Positions 33,755 to 43,574 of a stretch of DNA of 64,000 nucleotides are shown here, piece by piece. Each line of letters begins with the position of its first letter. Position 1 is the stretch's first letter. Source of the stretch: Rhizobium sp. BT03 (GTDB taxonomy: Bacteria; Pseudomonadota; Alphaproteobacteria; Rhizobiales; Rhizobiaceae). A program made the translations under genes and the position numbers. Below the pieces are notes generated by a model. That model had not been told where the DNA came from and did no database searches. It was given only the letters and a program-made list of their open reading frames with translations. The stretch is taken from NCBI RefSeq assembly GCF_030053155.1, contig NZ_CP125640.1, positions 2,803,501 through 2,867,500 on the forward strand, read 5' to 3'.

Positions 33755-34555
33755 CTAGCCTGGGGAAGCGTAGCGCGCGACATAGGCAGCCGTGCGTGCT
33801 TCCGTTGGACGGTCAAGCACATCTGCGGCGGTTCCCTGCTCGATGATAAGACCGCCGTCGATGAACACGACCCAGTCCGACACCTCTTTTGCAAAGGGCA
33901 GCTCGTGGGTGACCAGGATCATCGTCATGCCGTCGGCGGCGAGTTCCCGCATGACGCGGAGAACTTCGCCGGTCGATTCAGGATCGAGCGCCGACGTCGG
34001 CTCGTCGAACAGCAACACCGTTGGTTCCAGCGCCAGAGCGCGTGCAATCGCCACGCGCTGCTGCTCGCCGCCCGACATCTGTTCCGGATAAGCCATCGCT
34101 CGTTTGGCAAGGCCTACTCTCGTCAGAAGTTTCACGGCCCGTTCCACGGCTTCTCTTTCGCCGATCCCGGCTGCATGCATCTGAGCGAGAACGACGTTTT
34201 CCACAGCCGTCAGATGCGGGAACAGATTGAAGCGCTGAAACACCATGCCGACACGCTGCCGAAGCTTTGCAAGGCTGCGGCAGGTTATTTTGCCGTCGGC
34301 GAAGATCGTCTCATCGCCGACGGTGATCGTTCCCTGATCGGGACGCTCAAGCAAATTGACGCAGCGCATGAGGGTGGTCTTTCCTCCGCCGCTCTGACCA
34401 ATGATGCTGACGATTTTGCCTGTGGGAACCTCGAGATCGACGTGGTCGAGCACCAGGCGCCCATCGAAAGACTTGCGCAATCCGCTAATTTTAACGGCAG
34501 GGCGACCGACCGGCTGCTCTGACATGAAGGCAGTTCTGGCAGGAGTGGTGGTCAT
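33755..34555 (-). CDS. Polar amino-acid ABC transporter, ATP-binding protein
   Basis: A 266-residue GlnQ/HisP-type ATPase with Walker A IIGQSGGGKTTLMRCVNLLERPDQG, Q-loop VFQRFNLFPHLTAVENV, signature MSGGEQQRVAIARAL, Walker B VLLFDEPTSALDPE and the H-loop VTHELPFAKEV. All motifs are intact. The permease gene lies 3 bases upstream in the same direction. An internal ATG (MSEQPVGR) ten codons later is an alternative start. Confidence 0.92.
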   Translation of the reverse strand: MTTTPARTAFMSEQPVGRPAVKISGLRKSFDGRLVLDHVDLEVPTGKIVSIIGQSGGGKTTLMRCVNLLERPDQGTITVGDETIFADGKITCRSLAKLRQRVGMVFQRFNLFPHLTAVENVVLAQMHAAGIGEREAVERAVKLLTRVGLAKRAMAYPEQMSGGEQQRVAIARALALEPTVLLFDEPTSALDPESTGEVLRVMRELAADGMTMILVTHELPFAKEVSDWVVFIDGGLIIEQGTAADVLDRPTEARTAAYVARYASPG

Positions 34556-34558
34556 GGC

Positions 34559-35302
34559 TCAGACTTTCCCCTCGGCGAGATAGATCCCGGCCAATTTCAG
34601 CCGACGCCGTCTGGCCAATGACAGTGGCACACCCGCGTGGATCTTGCGCTCGAGCAGAAGCAGACATTGTGACACCGGGTAGCAGATCACGAAATAGACG
34701 GCCGAGATCACGAGATACACTTCCAGCGCTCGGAACGTTTCCGAGGCTATCAGCTGTGCCTGCGTCATCAGCTCGGCAGCCGAGATTGTCACAAGCAGCG
34801 AGGTCGACTTGATCAGGTCGACGAACATGGTGTTCGTACCGGGAAGCGCCAGCCGCACCGCCTGCGGCAGAACGACATGGGTGAAAGTTTTGCCGCGCCC
34901 TAACCCGAGAGCTTGAGACGCCTCCTGCTGTCCCCGGTGTACACCGGCGATAGCTGCCCGAAAGATCTCGGACAGGTAAGCCGCGTAGAAGAGCACCAGG
35001 CTCAATACTCCTGCCTCGAAAACCTCCAGCCTGATGCCTACGGAAGGCAGACCGAAGTAGGTGAGGAAAATGATCGCAAGGAGCGGTACGTTTTTAAAAA
35101 GCTCCGTATAGATCGCCGCAGGAACGCTAACCAGCCGGAGCCGGTTGAGCCGCATCAATGCAAGTGCAAGACCAAGGATCGTCGCGCCGACGAAGCTCGC
35201 GATAGTGTAGCCGAGGGTCTTGAGCAGACCCCCGGCAATGTTTCCGACGTAGTCGTTCCAGGGGACCTGGAACATATCGGTAAAGGATGACAACGCCGTC
35301 AT
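34559..35302 (-). CDS. Polar amino-acid ABC transporter permease
   Basis: A 247-residue membrane protein of the His/Glu/Gln/Arg/opine permease family with about five helices, and the EAA loop QQEASQALGLGRGKTFTHVVLPQAVRLALPGTNTMFV. Only one permease gene is present, so it probably forms a homodimer. It overlaps neither neighbour but lies within 9 bases of the binding-protein gene. Confidence 0.92.
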   Translation of the reverse strand: MTALSSFTDMFQVPWNDYVGNIAGGLLKTLGYTIASFVGATILGLALALMRLNRLRLVSVPAAIYTELFKNVPLLAIIFLTYFGLPSVGIRLEVFEAGVLSLVLFYAAYLSEIFRAAIAGVHRGQQEASQALGLGRGKTFTHVVLPQAVRLALPGTNTMFVDLIKSTSLLVTISAAELMTQAQLIASETFRALEVYLVISAVYFVICYPVSQCLLLLERKIHAGVPLSLARRRRLKLAGIYLAEGKV

Positions 35303-35311
35303 GCTTCGATC

Positions 35312-36238
35312 TCACTTCGCGATGGAAGGCGGGTTCCAGTCGGCGGGACGGTCAACACCGCGCCGCTGTGCCGCCATCTCGGGCGATGGGACCAGGAACT
35401 GCTGGGGATCGCCGCCCCATTTCGTGATCAAAGCCGCAAGAGATCCATCCTTGTACATGCCGTCAATCTGATCGGAAACAGCCTTGGCCAGCTTCGGCGC
35501 CTGCTTTGGAAGGTAAAATCCGGTCATATAGGCTTGAAAATATTTGTAATCGGGGTGCGCGGCGACCTGTTCGTTTGTCGGCGGCTGCAGATATTCGATG
35601 CGGACCTTCATGTCGGGGCGCTGCTGCTGTTGATAGGTGATCAGCAGCGGATCGAGAAAGCCGACGTCGAGGCGCCCGGCAGAAATATCCTGGAACACAC
35701 TGTCGGCGCTCGGGAATGTATGGGGTGATGCGTTCGGGACCTGCGCGATGGACTTCGCCCAGACATAGCCGGTGACGGTACCGAGATTCTTGCCTTCCAG
35801 GCTCGCAACATCCGGAAAGCTCGCCGTGCCGCTCACGGCCATGGCCGGCGGCGAATAATATGGCGGGTCCGTGAACAGGCCGACCTTCTGACGAGCGTCG
35901 GACCATGCGATTCCGCCAATGGTTATATCCGCCCGCTGCGTCTGGACGGAAGCCAGCATGCCCGGAAAGTCGGTGACGTTGACTTCGATCTTGAGGCCGA
36001 GCTTATCGGCGATGGCTGTCAGGATGTCGCTGTCGAGGCCGACGAGCTTTCCATCCTTGACCGCCGTATAGGGCATGTAGGGCTGGACCGTAACGACGAG
36101 CGTGCCTGGCTTCATCAGCTCCAGATCGTCGGCATTGGCCGCGGACGGCACGGCCGTCGCAAACAGCCCCAAACTCAACATCGCCAAGGCAATGAGCCCA
36201 TTCGTCTGCGATTTTTTCGTCAGTTCAGCATGTTTCAT
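35312..36238 (-). CDS. Polar amino-acid ABC transporter, periplasmic binding protein
   Basis: A 308-residue protein of the SBP family 3. A signal peptide (LIALAMLSLGLFATAVPSAANA) is followed by the conserved GTLVVTVQPYMPYTAVKDGKLVGLDSDILTAIADKLGL and MLASVQTQRADITIGGIAWSDARQ, matching the family signature. The ligand is unknown; a D-amino acid or related compound is suggested by the DadA-like gene in the same operon. Promoter elements should lie in the 146-base divergent gap before the GntR gene. Confidence 0.9.
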   Translation of the reverse strand: MKHAELTKKSQTNGLIALAMLSLGLFATAVPSAANADDLELMKPGTLVVTVQPYMPYTAVKDGKLVGLDSDILTAIADKLGLKIEVNVTDFPGMLASVQTQRADITIGGIAWSDARQKVGLFTDPPYYSPPAMAVSGTASFPDVASLEGKNLGTVTGYVWAKSIAQVPNASPHTFPSADSVFQDISAGRLDVGFLDPLLITYQQQQRPDMKVRIEYLQPPTNEQVAAHPDYKYFQAYMTGFYLPKQAPKLAKAVSDQIDGMYKDGSLAALITKWGGDPQQFLVPSPEMAAQRRGVDRPADWNPPSIAK

Positions 36239-36252
36239 TTGAAACCCCTCTT

Positions 36253-36300
36253 TGTGGTTATATATTGCTGATATATTGAAGATATGCCGACACTATATGA
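36253..36300. promoter_or_regulatory. AT-rich divergent promoter/operator region
   Basis: The interval between the ABC importer and the GntR gene contains repeated ATATATTG-type units (TATATATTGCTGATATATTG) in otherwise GC-rich DNA. This suits a divergent promoter with a GntR operator. No exact family consensus was identified. Confidence 0.4.
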
Positions 36301-36384
36301 AGTCAAGCAGATTCGTTGAGCGCTTTTTTAGGCGGAGCAGTGTTTGGCCATGCGGAAATGGACAGAGAGAGGAATGCGCTGAAT

Positions 36385-37059
36385 ATGTCGGTATTCGAGG
36401 CGGAGTACGAAGCGGCTGAATCAACGCTGGCGGAGCGGACATACATTCGGCTGCGCGACGACATCATTACGACACTGCTTCCTCCGGGCACGCTTCTGCG
36501 GGAGGCCGAGCTTATGAAACGCATGGAAGTCGGACGCACGCCGGTCCGGGAGGCGCTTCAGCGTCTGCAATATGACGGTTTCGTCGTCGTCAGCGCGCGG
36601 CGCGGCACATTTGTCAGCAAGATCGATATCAATGATCTTACTGCCGTTTATGAGGCACGAGCACGGATCGAATCCTGGGCGACGCGATTGGCTGCGGAAA
36701 GGTTGCGCGAGTTCGAGCGGCAAGAAGCGCGGCAACTGATCGATGAGCTCAAACAGACAACCGGTCCGATGGCGCTGGAAGACATCCTTGCCCTAGATCG
36801 CCGGGTTCACCGCTTCATTTACAAAGTGGCCAAGAACCCTTTCCTGTTCGATACGTTGGATCACTACCACAATCTGTCGCTGAGAATCCTGTATGTCGCG
36901 ATGAAACGGTTTCCGACGCTGGTGCCGCGTCTTGAGGACGTCCTGCATGATCAGGTTCTCATGCTTGAGGCCGTATGCAGAGGGGATGCTGATGAGGCCG
37001 AAAAGATCGCAATGGCTCATGTGATGAGCTTCGAGAGCGAGGTCCGAAAGGTAATCTGA
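36385..37059 (+). CDS. GntR/FadR-type (FCD) transcriptional regulator
   Basis: A 224-residue regulator: an N-terminal winged helix (LRDDIITTLLPPGTLLREAELMKRMEVGRTPVREALQRLQYDGFVVVSARRGTFVS) and a helical FCD domain with the metal-ligand pattern DRRVHRFIY and HDQVLMLEAVCRGDADEAEKIAMAHV. It is divergent from the importer/DadA-like operon and is its probable repressor. AGAGAGGA precedes ATG 36385; ATG 36358 and TTG 36316 are possible earlier starts. Confidence 0.88.
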   Translation: MSVFEAEYEAAESTLAERTYIRLRDDIITTLLPPGTLLREAELMKRMEVGRTPVREALQRLQYDGFVVVSARRGTFVSKIDINDLTAVYEARARIESWATRLAAERLREFERQEARQLIDELKQTTGPMALEDILALDRRVHRFIYKVAKNPFLFDTLDHYHNLSLRILYVAMKRFPTLVPRLEDVLHDQVLMLEAVCRGDADEAEKIAMAHVMSFESEVRKVI

Positions 37060-37106
37060 ATTCGATCTTGGAATTCGACGCCTGCCTGAATTCCACATCT
37101 CAGGGA

Positions 37107-37128
37107 GAGGCCGGCGTGAGCCGGCCTC
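37107..37128. terminator. Hairpin between convergent GntR and efp genes
   Basis: A perfect 9 bp stem GAGGCCGGC/GCCGGCCTC with loop GTGA; there is no clear T-run on either strand, so it is a weak bidirectional terminator candidate. Confidence 0.4.
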
Positions 37129-37150
37129 CTGAATGGGCAAAAACCAGGGA

Positions 37151-37720
37151 TCAGTCCTTGGCGCGTTCGACGTAGGAGTTGTCTTCGGTCGCGATGACGA
37201 CGCGGGTGCCGGCATCGATATGCGGCGGAACCGAGGTGCGGATGCCGTTGGAGAGCATGGCCGGCTTGTAGGAAGAGGATGCCGTCTGGCCCTTGACGAC
37301 CGGCTCGGTCTCGGTGATCTCAAGCGTGACGTGGCGCGGCAGTTCGAGCGCCAGCGGAATGCCTTCATGGATCGACAGGATGCAGGTCATGCCTTCCTGG
37401 AGATAGGCCTTCTGGTCGCCCATGGTTTCCTGGCTGACGACCACCTGATCGTAGTTCGCAGGATTCATGAAGTGGAAGCCTTCGCCGTCTTCATAGAGGT
37501 ACTGGAAGTTGACGTCTTCGACGAAGGCGCGCTCGACCTGTTCGGTGGTGCGCCAGCGCTCGGAGACCTTCACGCCGTCGACGATGCGACGCATGTCGAC
37601 CTGGGTGACCGGCGTGCCTTTGCCCGGATGAAAGTTCTGGGCGGTGAGAACGACGTAGAGCTTGCCGTCGACGTCGAGAACGTTGCCCTTGCGGACCGAA
37701 GAGGCGATGACCTTGACCAT
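37151..37720 (-). CDS. efp: Translation elongation factor P
   Basis: A 189-residue EF-P with three beta-barrel domains. It relieves ribosome stalling at polyproline stretches. The modifiable residue is Lys34 in NFHPGKGTP, a lysine rather than arginine, which fits beta-lysylation by EpmA/EpmB. The C-terminal [19 protein letters not shown] is typical. AAGGAAG precedes the ATG. It is divergent from epmA across 147 bases, so target and modification enzymes are neighbours. Confidence 0.97.
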   Translation of the reverse strand: MVKVIASSVRKGNVLDVDGKLYVVLTAQNFHPGKGTPVTQVDMRRIVDGVKVSERWRTTEQVERAFVEDVNFQYLYEDGEGFHFMNPANYDQVVVSQETMGDQKAYLQEGMTCILSIHEGIPLALELPRHVTLEITETEPVVKGQTASSSYKPAMLSNGIRTSVPPHIDAGTRVVIATEDNSYVERAKD

Positions 37721-37867
37721 AAGACTTCCTTGTAACTCGGCTTTCGGCGTCGTAGATGACTGTCGAGACGCCTCTGAGACGCAAATATTTTTCTTGGGGG
37801 CGCAACTAACCTAAAATCCGGGAAATAGCCATCCCCATACCGGCTTCTCCGGCGAAGAAAGCTTGGA

Positions 37868-38929
37868 ATGAACTCTTCGGCGAAAGCGTCCCCCTGGTGG
37901 ACCCCGTCCGTGCATGCCGATCGCCGCCCGTTTCTGATCGGGCGCAATGCGATCCAGGCGGCATTGCGCGGGTTTTTCGCGCGCGAGGATTTCATCGAGG
38001 TGGACACGGCAGCGCTGCAGGTCTCCCCCGGCAATGAGGCGCATCTGCATGCCTTCGCCACGGAAGCGCTGACGACGGACGGGCAGAAGGCGCCGTTCTA
38101 TCTGCACACCTCGCCGGAATTCGCCTGCAAGAAGCTGCTTGCGGCGGGCGAGGAACGCATCTCGTGTTTTGCCCATGTCTATCGCAACCGCGAACGCGGG
38201 CCGCTGCACCATCCCGAATTCACCATGCTCGAATGGTATCGGGCCGGTGAAAGCTACGAGAGCCTGATGATGGACTGCGTCCGGATTCTGGCGCTCGCGG
38301 CCGAGACCTCAAAGACCGAAAAGCTTGCCTATCGCGGCGGCGAGAGCGATCCTTTCGCCGGCCCGGAGCGGGTCAGCGTTGCCGAAGCGTTCGAGCGCCA
38401 TGCCGGCATCGATCTTCTCGCCTCGGTCGCCGCCGACGGTTCGACCGATCGCGATCATCTGGCCGCCGAGATGAGGCGCGTCGGCATGCGTGTTGCCGAA
38501 GACGACGGCTGGGCCGATCTGTTCAGCCGGGTTCTGGTCGAAAAAATCGAGCCGCATCTCGGCTTCGGCCGCATCACCATCCTCGACGAATATCCGGTCT
38601 CGGAGGCAGCGCTTGCCCGCCCCTCGATGCGCGACCGCAGGGTTGCCGAGCGTTTCGAGCTCTATGCCTGCGGCGTAGAACTCGCCAACGGCTTCGGCGA
38701 ACTCACCAATGCGGCCGAACAGCGCCGGCGGTTCGAGATCGAGATGGCCGAGAAGGCGCGTGTCTACGGCGAGACCTATCCGCTCGACGAGGATTTCCTG
38801 GCCGCGCTGTCGCTGATGCCCGAGGCAAGTGGCATTGCGCTCGGCTTCGACCGGTTGGTGATGCTGGCGACGGGGGCGTCGCGCATCGACCAGGTGCTCT
38901 GGGCGCCGGTCGCGGAGTATGGACGATGA
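37868..38929 (+). CDS. epmA: EF-P--(R)-beta-lysine ligase EpmA
   Basis: A 353-residue class II lysyl-tRNA-synthetase paralogue lacking the tRNA anticodon-binding domain. The motifs FFAREDFIEVDTAALQ (motif 1), YRNRERGPLHHPEFTMLEWYRAG (motif 2) and SGIALGFDRLVMLATG (motif 3) are all visible. It attaches beta-lysine to EF-P Lys34. Its 3' end overlaps epmB by four bases (ATGA). Confidence 0.94.
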   Translation: MNSSAKASPWWTPSVHADRRPFLIGRNAIQAALRGFFAREDFIEVDTAALQVSPGNEAHLHAFATEALTTDGQKAPFYLHTSPEFACKKLLAAGEERISCFAHVYRNRERGPLHHPEFTMLEWYRAGESYESLMMDCVRILALAAETSKTEKLAYRGGESDPFAGPERVSVAEAFERHAGIDLLASVAADGSTDRDHLAAEMRRVGMRVAEDDGWADLFSRVLVEKIEPHLGFGRITILDEYPVSEAALARPSMRDRRVAERFELYACGVELANGFGELTNAAEQRRRFEIEMAEKARVYGETYPLDEDFLAALSLMPEASGIALGFDRLVMLATGASRIDQVLWAPVAEYGR

Positions 38930-39978
38930 ATGCCGTCAAACCGCTCAAGAGCATCGACGATCTTCTAATAGCGGGGCTGGCCGCGCCCGGCGATCGTGCA
39001 ATGCTTGACGAGGTCGCCGCGCGTTACGCGATCGCCCTGACGCCCGCGATGATCAAGCTGATCGATCGCGCCGATCCGGATGATCCGATCGCGCTGCAGT
39101 TCGTGCCCGATGCCGCCGAACTGACGGTCTCCCGCGAAGAACGCGCCGATCCGATCGGCGATCATGCCCACAGCCCGGTCGAAGGCATCGTTCACCGCTA
39201 TCCCGATCGCGTGCTGCTGAAGGCCGTGCATGTCTGCCCGGTCTATTGCCGTTTCTGCTTCCGGCGCGAAATGGTCGGGCCGCAGGGTCTCGGCACGCTC
39301 GATGCGGCGGCGATGCAGGCAGCTTTCGACTATATCAGAGGTCACGAGGAGATCTGGGAGGTCATCCTCACCGGCGGCGATCCGCTGGTGCTGTCTCCGC
39401 GCCGGCTCCGCGAGATCATGGAGGCGCTGGCGCAAATCGCGCATGTGAAGATCGTGCGTTTCCACACCCGCGTTCCGGTCGTCGATCCCGATAAGATCGA
39501 CGCGGCGATGATCGCCGCGCTGAAGGCGAGCGGCAAGACGGTCTATGTGGCGCTGCATGCCAATCATGTCAGGGAATTGACGAGCGACGCGCGCGCCGCC
39601 TGCGCCCGTCTTGTCGATGCCGGCATCGCCATGGTCAGCCAGTCCGTGCTGCTCAAAGGCGTCAACGACGATCCCGATGTGCTTGCGGCGCTGATGAAGG
39701 CCTTCGTCGAAATCCGCGTCAAACCCTATTACCTGCATCATCCCGATCTGGCGCCCGGCACCAGCCATTTCCGATTGACGATCGAGGAGGGGCAGAGGAT
39801 CGTCGCCGCGCTGCGCGGGCGGATTTCCGGGCTCTGCCAGCCGACTTACATCCTCGATATCCCGGGCGGTTACGGCAAGGCGGTCGTCAGCGGCAGCACC
39901 GTGCGGTCCAAGGGGGAGGGATGTTATTCCGTCTCGGACTATCGCGGCGACGAGCATTCCTATCCGCCGGCCGGCTGA
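38926..39978 (+). CDS. epmB: EF-P-associated lysine 2,3-aminomutase EpmB
   Basis: A 350-residue radical-SAM enzyme that makes (R)-beta-lysine from lysine. The radical-SAM cysteines are Cys104, Cys108 and Cys111 in VCPVYCRFCFRREMVG, and the SAM-binding GGDP motif is TGGDPLVLSP. It uses PLP, with the expected Lys in the C-terminal part (PGGYGKAVVSG). It is coupled to epmA by an ATGA overlap. Confidence 0.94.
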   Translation: MNAVKPLKSIDDLLIAGLAAPGDRAMLDEVAARYAIALTPAMIKLIDRADPDDPIALQFVPDAAELTVSREERADPIGDHAHSPVEGIVHRYPDRVLLKAVHVCPVYCRFCFRREMVGPQGLGTLDAAAMQAAFDYIRGHEEIWEVILTGGDPLVLSPRRLREIMEALAQIAHVKIVRFHTRVPVVDPDKIDAAMIAALKASGKTVYVALHANHVRELTSDARAACARLVDAGIAMVSQSVLLKGVNDDPDVLAALMKAFVEIRVKPYYLHHPDLAPGTSHFRLTIEEGQRIVAALRGRISGLCQPTYILDIPGGYGKAVVSGSTVRSKGEGCYSVSDYRGDEHSYPPAG

Positions 39979-40241
39979 GGCAAAATGGTGCTTTCCCGTG
40001 TCATTTCTGTACTCGCCGTGCCGAAAAACGCGACGAGCGCAGCGGTCAATTCAGCGGTAAGTAGCTGATATAAAATATATATTATCGCCTGCACTGGAAT
40101 TGTCGCTAAAATTCTAACTATGAGCAACAATCATATTTAACCCAATAAATTAGCGGAATGTTCTGTTTTCCGCACTAAAAGAACGCTCATGACAAGGCGA
40201 TGAACGCCGGTTCGGGATCATGAGAATCTTGGAGTGATGGG
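39979..40241 (+). promoter_or_regulatory. AT-rich upstream region of the carrier-protein operon
   Basis: About 260 bases without a gene before the carrier-protein ATG. The stretch 40058-40160 is far more AT-rich than its surroundings (for example TATAAAATATATATTATC), marking a likely promoter or foreign-looking regulatory patch. No specific operator was assigned. AGAATCTTGGAGTG precedes the ATG and contains the ribosome site. Confidence 0.45.
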
Positions 40242-40493
40242 ATGAATAAGACAATCCGCGACCTCGTAGCCAAATTCGGCAAACTTCCTGCGTCGATCGA
40301 CCAGGTCGCCGACGATGCCGATCTTTATGCGGCAGGTCTGACATCCTTTGCCTCCGTGCAGCTGATGCTCGGCATCGAAGAGGCGTTCGACATCGAATTT
40401 CCCGACAATCTCCTGAACCGCAAATCCTTCGCGAGCATCTCGGCCATCGCCAGGACGGTCGATCTCATCCGGGACAGCCGGAAGGTCGCCTGA
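40242..40493 (+). CDS. Acyl/aminoacyl carrier protein
   Basis: An 83-residue carrier protein. The phosphopantetheine-attachment Ser is Ser35 in YAAGLTSFASVQLML, where the usual DSL is replaced by TSF as in the discrete carrier proteins that accept amino acids. The acidic helix II/III EEAFDIEFPDNLLN is preserved. It is separate from fatty-acid ACP and immediately precedes an acyl-CoA-dehydrogenase-like gene and an amino acid:carrier-protein ligase gene, so it is probably loaded with an amino acid. Confidence 0.9.
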   Translation: MNKTIRDLVAKFGKLPASIDQVADDADLYAAGLTSFASVQLMLGIEEAFDIEFPDNLLNRKSFASISAIARTVDLIRDSRKVA

Positions 40494-41674
40494 TGAATTT
40501 CCCCGTCAAGATCATGCAGGACGGTCTTGTCGCAAGGGTCGCCCGCGTCGCTGAAATCGCCGCCAAACACGCCGATGCCGTCGACGTCGAAGGCCGCTTC
40601 CCCCGGGAAGCCGTGGATGCGATGAAGGCCGAAAGGCTGCTCGGCATCCAGGTGCCGCGCCAGCTCGGCGGCGAATCGGCCTCGATCACCGAGATCGCCG
40701 AATTGTGCTCGATGCTCGGCCAGGCCTGCGCCGCGAGCGCCATGGTCTTCGCCATGCATCACATCAAGCTGTCGAGCCTCGTCGAACATGGCGCCGATAG
40801 CGAATGGCATCGCGACTTCATGAGCCGCATTGCCGCCGACCAGCTGCTGATCGCCTCCGCCACCACCGAGGGCGGTATCGGCGGCAACCTGCGCAACAGT
40901 ATTTGCGCGGTCGACGTCGATGGCGATATCTGCCGGCTCGAAAAGGATGCGACCGTCATTTCCTACGGTTCGCATGCCGACGCCATCCTCATCACCTCCC
41001 GCGCCCACGCGCAGGCGGCGTCCTCCGATCAGGTGCTGACGGCCTTCCTCAAGGACCAGTACACGCTCGAAAAGACGCATGCCTGGAATACGCTCGGCAT
41101 GCGCGGCACCTGCTCCGACGGCTTCCTCTTCAAAGGACAGGCGCCGGCCCATCAGATCCTGCCGAAGCCTTTCGCCGAGATCGCGGCGCAATCCATGCTC
41201 GCCTCCTCGCATCTGCTGTGGAGCGGCGTCTGGTACGGCATCGCGGTCGACGCCGTTGCACGCGCCCAGGCTTTCGTGCGCGCCGCCGCCCGCAAGGCGC
41301 CCGATACCCAGCCGCCGGGCGCGCTGCGCCTTGCTGAAGTTTCGAACCTGCTGCAGATGGTCAAATCCAACGTGGTTGCCGGCCTCAAGGCCTATGAGGA
41401 TGCCAAGATCGACGTCGACAGGCTGTCCTCGATGGGCTTTGCCGTGGCGATGAACAACGTCAAGATCGCCTCGTCCGAGACGATCCTGGAGATCGTCAAC
41501 CATGCCATGCTGATCTGCGGCATCATGGGCTACAAGAACGGCACGCCCTTCAGCCTCGGACGCCATCTGCGCGACGCGCATTCCGCGCAGCTCATGATCT
41601 CGAACGACCGCATCCTCGGCAATACGTCGAGCATGCTTCTCGTCCACAAGCAGGACACTAGCCTACTGGGGTAA
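40493..41674 (+). CDS. Acyl-CoA dehydrogenase-like flavoprotein
   Basis: A 393-residue member of the acyl-CoA dehydrogenase superfamily. Recognisable parts are the N-terminal helical region ([45 protein letters not shown]), the [13 protein letters not shown] flavin/substrate strand and [18 protein letters not shown]. The C-terminal domain keeps the helical layout, but I did not identify a conventional catalytic Glu. It starts at the last base of the carrier-protein stop (TGATG). In the operon it probably oxidises a carrier-bound acyl or aminoacyl group. Confidence 0.8.
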   Translation: MNFPVKIMQDGLVARVARVAEIAAKHADAVDVEGRFPREAVDAMKAERLLGIQVPRQLGGESASITEIAELCSMLGQACAASAMVFAMHHIKLSSLVEHGADSEWHRDFMSRIAADQLLIASATTEGGIGGNLRNSICAVDVDGDICRLEKDATVISYGSHADAILITSRAHAQAASSDQVLTAFLKDQYTLEKTHAWNTLGMRGTCSDGFLFKGQAPAHQILPKPFAEIAAQSMLASSHLLWSGVWYGIAVDAVARAQAFVRAAARKAPDTQPPGALRLAEVSNLLQMVKSNVVAGLKAYEDAKIDVDRLSSMGFAVAMNNVKIASSETILEIVNHAMLICGIMGYKNGTPFSLGRHLRDAHSAQLMISNDRILGNTSSMLLVHKQDTSLLG

Positions 41675-41678
41675 AGCC

Positions 41679-42587
41679 ATGGATATGCAGACCTCGTTTC
41701 TCGACCGGCTCTTCGAGTCCGGCCTGCTGATCGATACCGGCGTTGACGGTCTTTACGGCCGCAGCGGCCAGTTCGAAGATGTCATTACCGCTTTCGAACG
41801 GCTGATCGACACGTTCGGCGGCGCCGACGGCGCCGAGGCCATGCGTTTCCCGCCCGGCATGAACGTCGCGCTCTTCGAAAAGAGCGGTTACATGAAGAGC
41901 TTCCCGCAGCTCGCCGGCACGGTGCACAGCTTCTGCGGCAGCGAGCTCGACCATATGAGCCTGCTGCAGTGCATGGAAGTCGGCGACGACTGGACCAAGG
42001 ACCAGAAGGCGACCGATATCGTGCTGACGCCGGCCGCCTGCTACCCGCTCTATCCGACGGTCGCCAAGCGCGGCAATCTGCCGAAGACGGGCGGCCTCTT
42101 CGATCTGCAGTCCTATTGCTTCCGCCACGAGCCTTCGAAGGATCCCGCCCGCCAGCAGCTGTTCCGCATGCGTGAATATGTCTGCATGGGCACGGAGCAG
42201 CACGTCACCGATTTCCGCCAGACATGGATGGATCGCGGTGTCGAAATGATGAAGCAGCTCGGCCTCGATGTGACCATCGACGTTGCCAACGACCCGTTCT
42301 TCGGCCGTGCCGGCAAGATGATGGTCAACAATCAGCGCGACCAGAACCTGAAGTTCGAGCTGCTGATCCCGATCACCTCGACTGCCAATCCGACCGCCTG
42401 CATGAGCTTCAATTATCATCAGGATTCGTTCGGCCTGAAGTGGGGGCTGAACCTCGAAGACGGCAGCGTGGCGCACACCGCCTGCGTCGGTTTCGGGCTG
42501 GAGCGCATTGCGCTTGCCCTCTTCCACCATCACGGGCTCGACGTGAAGCAGTGGCCGGCCAGCGTGCGGAAAACGCTGTGGGGCTGA
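41679..42587 (+). CDS. Amino acid:[carrier protein] ligase (SerRS-like)
   Basis: A 302-residue truncated class II aminoacyl-tRNA-synthetase relative without a tRNA-binding domain. The zinc-site residues expected in this family fall at Cys121 (AACYPLY), Glu166 (FRMREYV) and Cys269 (HTACVGFG), and motif 3 is [12 protein letters not shown]. Homologues in Bradyrhizobium and Agrobacterium charge glycine or alanine onto the phosphopantetheine of a neighbouring carrier protein rather than tRNA. Which amino acid is used here is not decided by sequence. Confidence 0.93.
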   Translation: MDMQTSFLDRLFESGLLIDTGVDGLYGRSGQFEDVITAFERLIDTFGGADGAEAMRFPPGMNVALFEKSGYMKSFPQLAGTVHSFCGSELDHMSLLQCMEVGDDWTKDQKATDIVLTPAACYPLYPTVAKRGNLPKTGGLFDLQSYCFRHEPSKDPARQQLFRMREYVCMGTEQHVTDFRQTWMDRGVEMMKQLGLDVTIDVANDPFFGRAGKMMVNNQRDQNLKFELLIPITSTANPTACMSFNYHQDSFGLKWGLNLEDGSVAHTACVGFGLERIALALFHHHGLDVKQWPASVRKTLWG

Positions 42588-42595
42588 GCCGGTCG

Positions 42596-43558
42596 ATGAC
42601 ATCGGTATTTTCGGGAATCGACCCGGAAACCTATCGTCAGCACGCGCTGCATTCCGGCGAGCGCGCCTGGCCGGAAACCAATTGCTACGTCGATCTGTGG
42701 ATCGAAGTGCTGGCGACCTCAGGCGTTGCGCCCGAGGCGATGCTGGGTTTCACCCTCGCGCAGGATTTCGAGGGCGATCAGTTCACCTTCTTCAAGGTGC
42801 CGCTCGAAGATCTCGACGCGCTTTACGGCATTCGCGCCACCGAACTTGCGATCTATGACCGTGTCGAACGGCATGTCGACGTGCAGATCGCGCGGGGCCG
42901 TCTCTGCCTAATCGAGATGGATTCCTTCTACATGCCGGATACGCGCGGCACCGCCTACCGGCAGGAGCACGGCAAGACGACGGTTGCGATCAACCGGCTG
43001 GACGTTGCGGCCAGGCGCGTCGATTATTTCCACAATGCCGGCTATTTCCGCCTCGAAGGCGAGGATTTCGACGGGCTGTTCCAGCTGCAGCTGACGGAGA
43101 ACGATCCGCCGTTCCTGCCCTATACGGAATTTGCGCGGTTCCCGGAAAAGCCTGCTGATGAAACGCATCTGCGGGCGACGGCGCGGCGGCTGGCCGGGGC
43201 TCATTTCCTCAGGCGTCCGGGGGAAAATCCGATCCGCGCCTTCGCGGCGGTCTTCCCGCAACAGGTCGAAGCCGTGGCGGATCGGCCGTTCGGCTTCTTC
43301 CACAAATATGCCTTCAATACGCTTCGCCAGGTCGGGGCCAATTTCGAGCTGGCGGCCGATCATCTGGCCTGGCTTTCCCCCGATGAATTCGCGATTGCCG
43401 CCGAGCATGCCAGGCGCATTTCGGACGCGGCGAAATCGGTGCAGTTCCAGCTTGCCCGCGCCGTCGCCCGCAGGAAGTTCGAGCCGCTGCAAGCAGCTCT
43501 TGATCCGGCCGCCGATGCATGGGATGCCATGATGGCATCGCTTGCGGAGCGAATCTGA
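42596..43558 (+). CDS. DUF1839 protein
   Basis: A 320-residue protein of the DUF1839 family, which often neighbours amino acid:carrier-protein ligases in alphaproteobacteria; no function is known to me. Notable segments are SGERAWPETNCYVDLWIEVL near the start, DQFTFFKVPLEDLDALYGI, and LCLIEMDSFYMPDTRGTAYRQEHGKTTVAIN, followed by a helical C-terminal half. It contains no membrane segment. The ATG was placed 8 bases after the ligase stop; the frame is open further upstream but overlaps the ligase. Confidence 0.8.
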   Translation: MTSVFSGIDPETYRQHALHSGERAWPETNCYVDLWIEVLATSGVAPEAMLGFTLAQDFEGDQFTFFKVPLEDLDALYGIRATELAIYDRVERHVDVQIARGRLCLIEMDSFYMPDTRGTAYRQEHGKTTVAINRLDVAARRVDYFHNAGYFRLEGEDFDGLFQLQLTENDPPFLPYTEFARFPEKPADETHLRATARRLAGAHFLRRPGENPIRAFAAVFPQQVEAVADRPFGFFHKYAFNTLRQVGANFELAADHLAWLSPDEFAIAAEHARRISDAAKSVQFQLARAVARRKFEPLQAALDPAADAWDAMMASLAERI

Positions 43559-43574
43559 GGCCGGAGATCTGACC

